A DNA stretch of 64,000 nt from Natronohydrobacter sp. GTDB taxonomy: Bacteria > Pseudomonadota > Alphaproteobacteria > Rhodobacterales > Rhodobacteraceae. The notes beneath the pieces are model-generated. The model was not told the origin of the DNA. It saw nothing but the letters and a program-made list of their open reading frames with translations, and made no database searches. The position numbers and the translations under genes were made by a program. How positions within the stretch are numbered: the first letter of the stretch is position 1; each line of letters opens with the position of its first letter. Of this stretch, positions 61,280 to 64,000 are shown piece by piece. The stretch covers positions 34,711 through 98,710 of the forward strand of contig JAFIEL010000001.1 of NCBI GenBank assembly GCA_020832585.1, read 5' to 3'.

Positions 61280-61927
61280 CTATCTGCGCGCCCCGAATAT
61301 CGCAGAACCGACACGGATATGCGTGGCCCCATGCGCGATGGCCGTCTCGAAATCATCCGACATGCCCATCGAAAGCTGAGTCAGGTCATTGCGCTGCGCG
61401 ATCTGCGCCAGATGCGTGAAATGTGGCCCCGGGTCCTCTTCGACAGGGGGAATACACATCAGCCCGATCACCGGCAGATCAAGCGCGCGGCACTCCGCGA
61501 TGAACTGGTCTGCGTCAGCGGGTAATATCCCGGCCTTCTGAGGCTCCATCCCGGTATTGACCTGAACGAAAAGCTGCGGACAATCGCCGATCTCTTGTGC
61601 CAGACGCGCCAGGGCCTGAGCAAGTTTCGGCCTGTCCAGCGAATGGATCACGTCAACAAGTGCCATCGCCTGCCGCGCCTTGTTGGTCTGAAGCGGGCCC
61701 AACAGATGCAATTCCACCTTGCCGAAGCGGTTCTGCCAGTCAGGCCATTTCCCGGCGGCTTCCTGCACGCGGTTTTCGCCAAAGACACGGTGGCCCGCTT
61801 CCAGCACCGGCAGGACACGGGCTTCGGGTTGCTCCTTGGAGACAGCGATCAGGTGCACAGAACCGGGGGCGCGTTGTGCCCGCGCTTCGGCCTGCGCGAT
61901 GCGGGTCTGGATGTCGGTCAGGGACAT
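61280..61927 (-). CDS. yggS: YggS family PLP homeostasis protein
   Basis: VHLIAVSKEQPEARVLPVLEAGHRVFGENRVQEAAGKW, LHLLGPLQTNKARQAM, LSMGMSDDFETAIAHGATHIRVGSAIFG. Confidence 0.96.
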   Translation of the reverse strand: MSLTDIQTRIAQAEARAQRAPGSVHLIAVSKEQPEARVLPVLEAGHRVFGENRVQEAAGKWPDWQNRFGKVELHLLGPLQTNKARQAMALVDVIHSLDRPKLAQALARLAQEIGDCPQLFVQVNTGMEPQKAGILPADADQFIAECRALDLPVIGLMCIPPVEEDPGPHFTHLAQIAQRNDLTQLSMGMSDDFETAIAHGATHIRVGSAIFGARR

Positions 61928-61931
61928 GCGC

Positions 61932-62216
61932 TCAGGAACCACCACCAAGAAAAACCTGTGGGCGAGGGGCGATCTTCCTGTCCTGATCAAGCCTGATCTC
62001 GGCACCATAGGTCACGCCGCCATCGGTTTCGCCCGTGAACTGGAACTTCAGCCGCGCCCGGCTGGTCATGCGCAACCCGTTTTCGCGCTGCCCGGCCCAG
62101 TCGGGCCCTGATTGCCAGACCAGCCCCATACGCGCATCCCCGGAAACGGCAGGGCCGCTGTTCTGGGCATGTGCCGGGATGGCGCAAAGCAGAAGGAACG
62201 GGAGCGCGCGGATCAT
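61932..62216 (-). CDS. mini-porin-like exported protein (only the N-terminal porin strands)
   Basis: signal peptide + VSGDARMGLVWQSGPDW...MTSRARLKFQFTGETDGGVTYGAEIRLDQ, aligns to the N-terminus of the full porin at 62489-63430. Confidence 0.7.
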   Translation of the reverse strand: MIRALPFLLLCAIPAHAQNSGPAVSGDARMGLVWQSGPDWAGQRENGLRMTSRARLKFQFTGETDGGVTYGAEIRLDQDRKIAPRPQVFLGGGS

Positions 62217-62220
62217 GATG

Positions 62221-62361
62221 CTACCGCCGGTTCAGGCTGCGCACATCCTGACTGGCCCCGGCAAAAACACCGCCGACGCCATCAAGCGCTGCAGAGGTGG
62301 TTTCGCACGCGGCCAACAGGCTGGCAGCAAGGATCAGGACGAGGGGCAGGCGGATCGACAT
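62221..62361 (-). CDS. 46-aa small lipoprotein (absent from the ORF track)
   Basis: translated by hand: MSIRLPLVLILAASLLAACETTSAALDGVGGVFAGASQDVRSLNRR*; LLAAC lipobox; stop 4 nt before the mini-porin ATG. Confidence 0.65.
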   Translation of the reverse strand: MSIRLPLVLILAASLLAACETTSAALDGVGGVFAGASQDVRSLNRR

Positions 62362-62441
62362 GCGCTGGACCTTGGGACGTTTCTGATCCCTTGTTTTAGG
62401 TCACAATGTGCCGCAGGAAAAGACCACAGGGGTCAAAAAGA

Positions 62442-62467
62442 AAAGAGCGGGCAAAAGCCCGCTCTTT
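62442..62467 (-). terminator. Rho-independent terminator of the porin gene
   Basis: AAAGAGCGGGC-AAAA-GCCCGCTCTTT followed on the - strand by a T-rich tract. Confidence 0.85.
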
Positions 62468-62488
62468 CCGCGCTTGATCCTGAAAAGA

Positions 62489-63430
62489 TCAGAAGCTGAA
62501 CGACAGACCGAAGTCAGCGATCGTGCGTGCTGCAGTCGGGGTGCCGGTCTTCGGGTTCCATTCGCTGCCAGCACCGACAGGACGGGTGTTGGTGCGAACG
62601 ATGCCACCGACGATCGATGCGCCACCGCCCAGATCATAGGAAGCGCCAACACCTGCCGACTTTGCGCCGCCCAGATTGCGTGCGTAGAACGCGGTCACAG
62701 TCGTTGCGTCGAAGGTACCTGCCAGCGACAGCTGATACTGGTCACGCTTTGCCGAGCCGAAGCCGGAGTTCACGCGGCCGTAGTTGGCTTTTGCGGTGAT
62801 GCCTTCAAACTCTGCGCTCACGCCAAGCACAACCTGGTTGGCGTTGATGCCGGGCCAACGCAGGCTCTCGTAACCGATGCCAACCGAGTAGCCGTCCATC
62901 TTGTAGCCGATACCGACTGCTGCGGTGGTGTCGGTGTTGCCCGGATTGGTGTGCGACACAGCGAAGGTGAAGCCATCCATCGAGTAGTCATAACGAGCGG
63001 TCGGGCGCGATGCCTGGTAGCCGCCGGGGCTCAGGTCGGTGTTGTTGCCCAGGTAGAACGTCTCGTTGTGATCGCCCAGACCGGTGAGGCCAACGCCATC
63101 AACATGGCCGATCACGAACTGAGCAGCCCCATCGACGTCACCCATGCTCAGGCGACCGAAGTCACCGGATACGAAAACCGAACCGTTCGTACCAGCATTG
63201 GCGCCAGCGGCTTGATGTGCGCGGAACGAAGCGCCGAATGCCAGACCACCATCGGTTTCACCCGACAGTGTAAACATGACGCGAGCGCGGCTGGTGAACG
63301 ATGCCTTGTTTGATGCCAGAGCGCCGTTGTACATGATGCCCATGCGAGCGTCGCCCGACAGAGACACGTCTGCTGCTGCGACACCTGCCGACATGACCAG
63401 AGCGGTCGAAGCAAGAAGAAGCTTTTTCAT
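62489..63430 (-). CDS. outer-membrane porin (Rhodobacter-type)
   Basis: signal peptide MKKLLLASTALVMSAGVAAA, LSGDARMGIMYNG, SRARVMFTLSGETDGGLAFGASFR, C-terminal ADFGLSFSF ending in Phe. Confidence 0.95.
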   Translation of the reverse strand: MKKLLLASTALVMSAGVAAADVSLSGDARMGIMYNGALASNKASFTSRARVMFTLSGETDGGLAFGASFRAHQAAGANAGTNGSVFVSGDFGRLSMGDVDGAAQFVIGHVDGVGLTGLGDHNETFYLGNNTDLSPGGYQASRPTARYDYSMDGFTFAVSHTNPGNTDTTAAVGIGYKMDGYSVGIGYESLRWPGINANQVVLGVSAEFEGITAKANYGRVNSGFGSAKRDQYQLSLAGTFDATTVTAFYARNLGGAKSAGVGASYDLGGGASIVGGIVRTNTRPVGAGSEWNPKTGTPTAARTIADFGLSFSF

Positions 63431-63691
63431 TTTTTTCCCTCGTTGTGTAAGGAGTTCCTCGCCTCACCAAATCCGGCGAGGTCTGAGCTTGTTTCATCCT
63501 TTTACGGGTGTTTTTCAAGTCAAAGCGGGGGGGCTGGTTTGAACCGGCGGGAAATGATGCAGATTTGTCACGCCTCTGACCTGGACGGCATCGCATGCGG
63601 CGGGCATCACGCGGCGAACTGCGCGCTACACTCTTGTTCCATGCAGGTTATCAAGTTAGACAAGGTGCAACTTTGGCGAGGGAACTTTGCA

Positions 63692-64000
63692 ATGACTTAT
63701 AAGGGCGCGTCGCGCATTGCCGCCATATTCGGGTTGGTTCTGGTTCTGTCAGGCTGCGGCGGCGGCGGTTTCGGGAATTTCTTTCAGTCGGGTGAGCGGT
63801 CGCGCGCGGCAGCTGCGCAAGTTCATGAACAGAATCGTCTGGCCGGGCCTTCGCGCGGGTCAACCGTGTGGGATTTGTTCTCGAACGCGCAACCGCCCAG
63901 CGTGACGGTAGAGGTGAATCGCTATTTGTGGAATGCCTCGCTTGAGGTGCTGAATTTCCTGCCGGTTCAGTCGGTCGATCCGTTCTCTGGCGTGATCGTG
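63692..64000 (+). CDS. lipoprotein, DUF3576-like, truncated by window end
   Basis: MTYKGASRIAAIFGLVLVLSGCGGGGFGNFF lipobox; VNRYLWNASLEVLNFLPVQSVDPFSGVIV; frame open to the window edge. Confidence 0.82.
   Translation, partial: MTYKGASRIAAIFGLVLVLSGCGGGGFGNFFQSGERSRAAAAQVHEQNRLAGPSRGSTVWDLFSNAQPPSVTVEVNRYLWNASLEVLNFLPVQSVDPFSGVIV

Overview
Chromosomal segment with gene content and small-repeat style typical of Rhodobacteraceae (alphaproteobacteria); high GC, tightly packed operons. I saw no rRNA, tRNA, CRISPR array, integrase, transposase or prophage. From left to right: (1) 0-7 kb, methylated-amine region: SoxB/MgdA-type dehydrogenase subunit, an aberrant Amt-family protein, a FCD-GntR regulator, an orphan AmiC/LIV-type binding protein and trimethylamine monooxygenase (tmm). 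(2) 7-11.5 kb, PhnD-C-E-E type transporter plus a HAD-IIA phosphatase. (3) 11.5-21.7 kb, divergent amino-sugar (GlcNAc/MurNAc) locus: nagA, SIS deaminase, BadF-type kinase / ABC importer, Gfo-Idh oxidoreductase, murQ, GntR-UTRA regulator. (4) 22-24.2 kb, small iron/stress island: dps, DUF1289, hemP. (5) 24.2-36.4 kb, LacI-controlled oligosaccharide operon: ABC importer, two TIM-barrel + Gfo/Idh pairs, aldo-keto reductase, intracellular GH43. (6) 36.5-40.2 kb, copper module: DUF305, copZ / copA, cueR. (7) 40.3-64 kb, housekeeping: M3 peptidase, baeRF/Balon-like ribosome-associated factor, dnaK-dnaJ, radC, secA, parvulin, argJ, mutT, thioredoxin, xthA, response regulator, ribA, YkuD, YggS, a mini-porin ORF, a full porin and a DUF3576 lipoprotein. 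The most interesting leads are the Amt-like protein lacking both pore histidines, the duplicated TIM-barrel/Gfo-Idh pairs in the GH43 operon (possible 3-keto-glycoside chemistry), the Balon-like factor next to dnaK, intercistronic hairpins after all three transporter SBP genes, and several clear operator architectures (LacI, CueR, Irr-type, NagR-type). All calls come from reading the sequence by eye; no database search was run.
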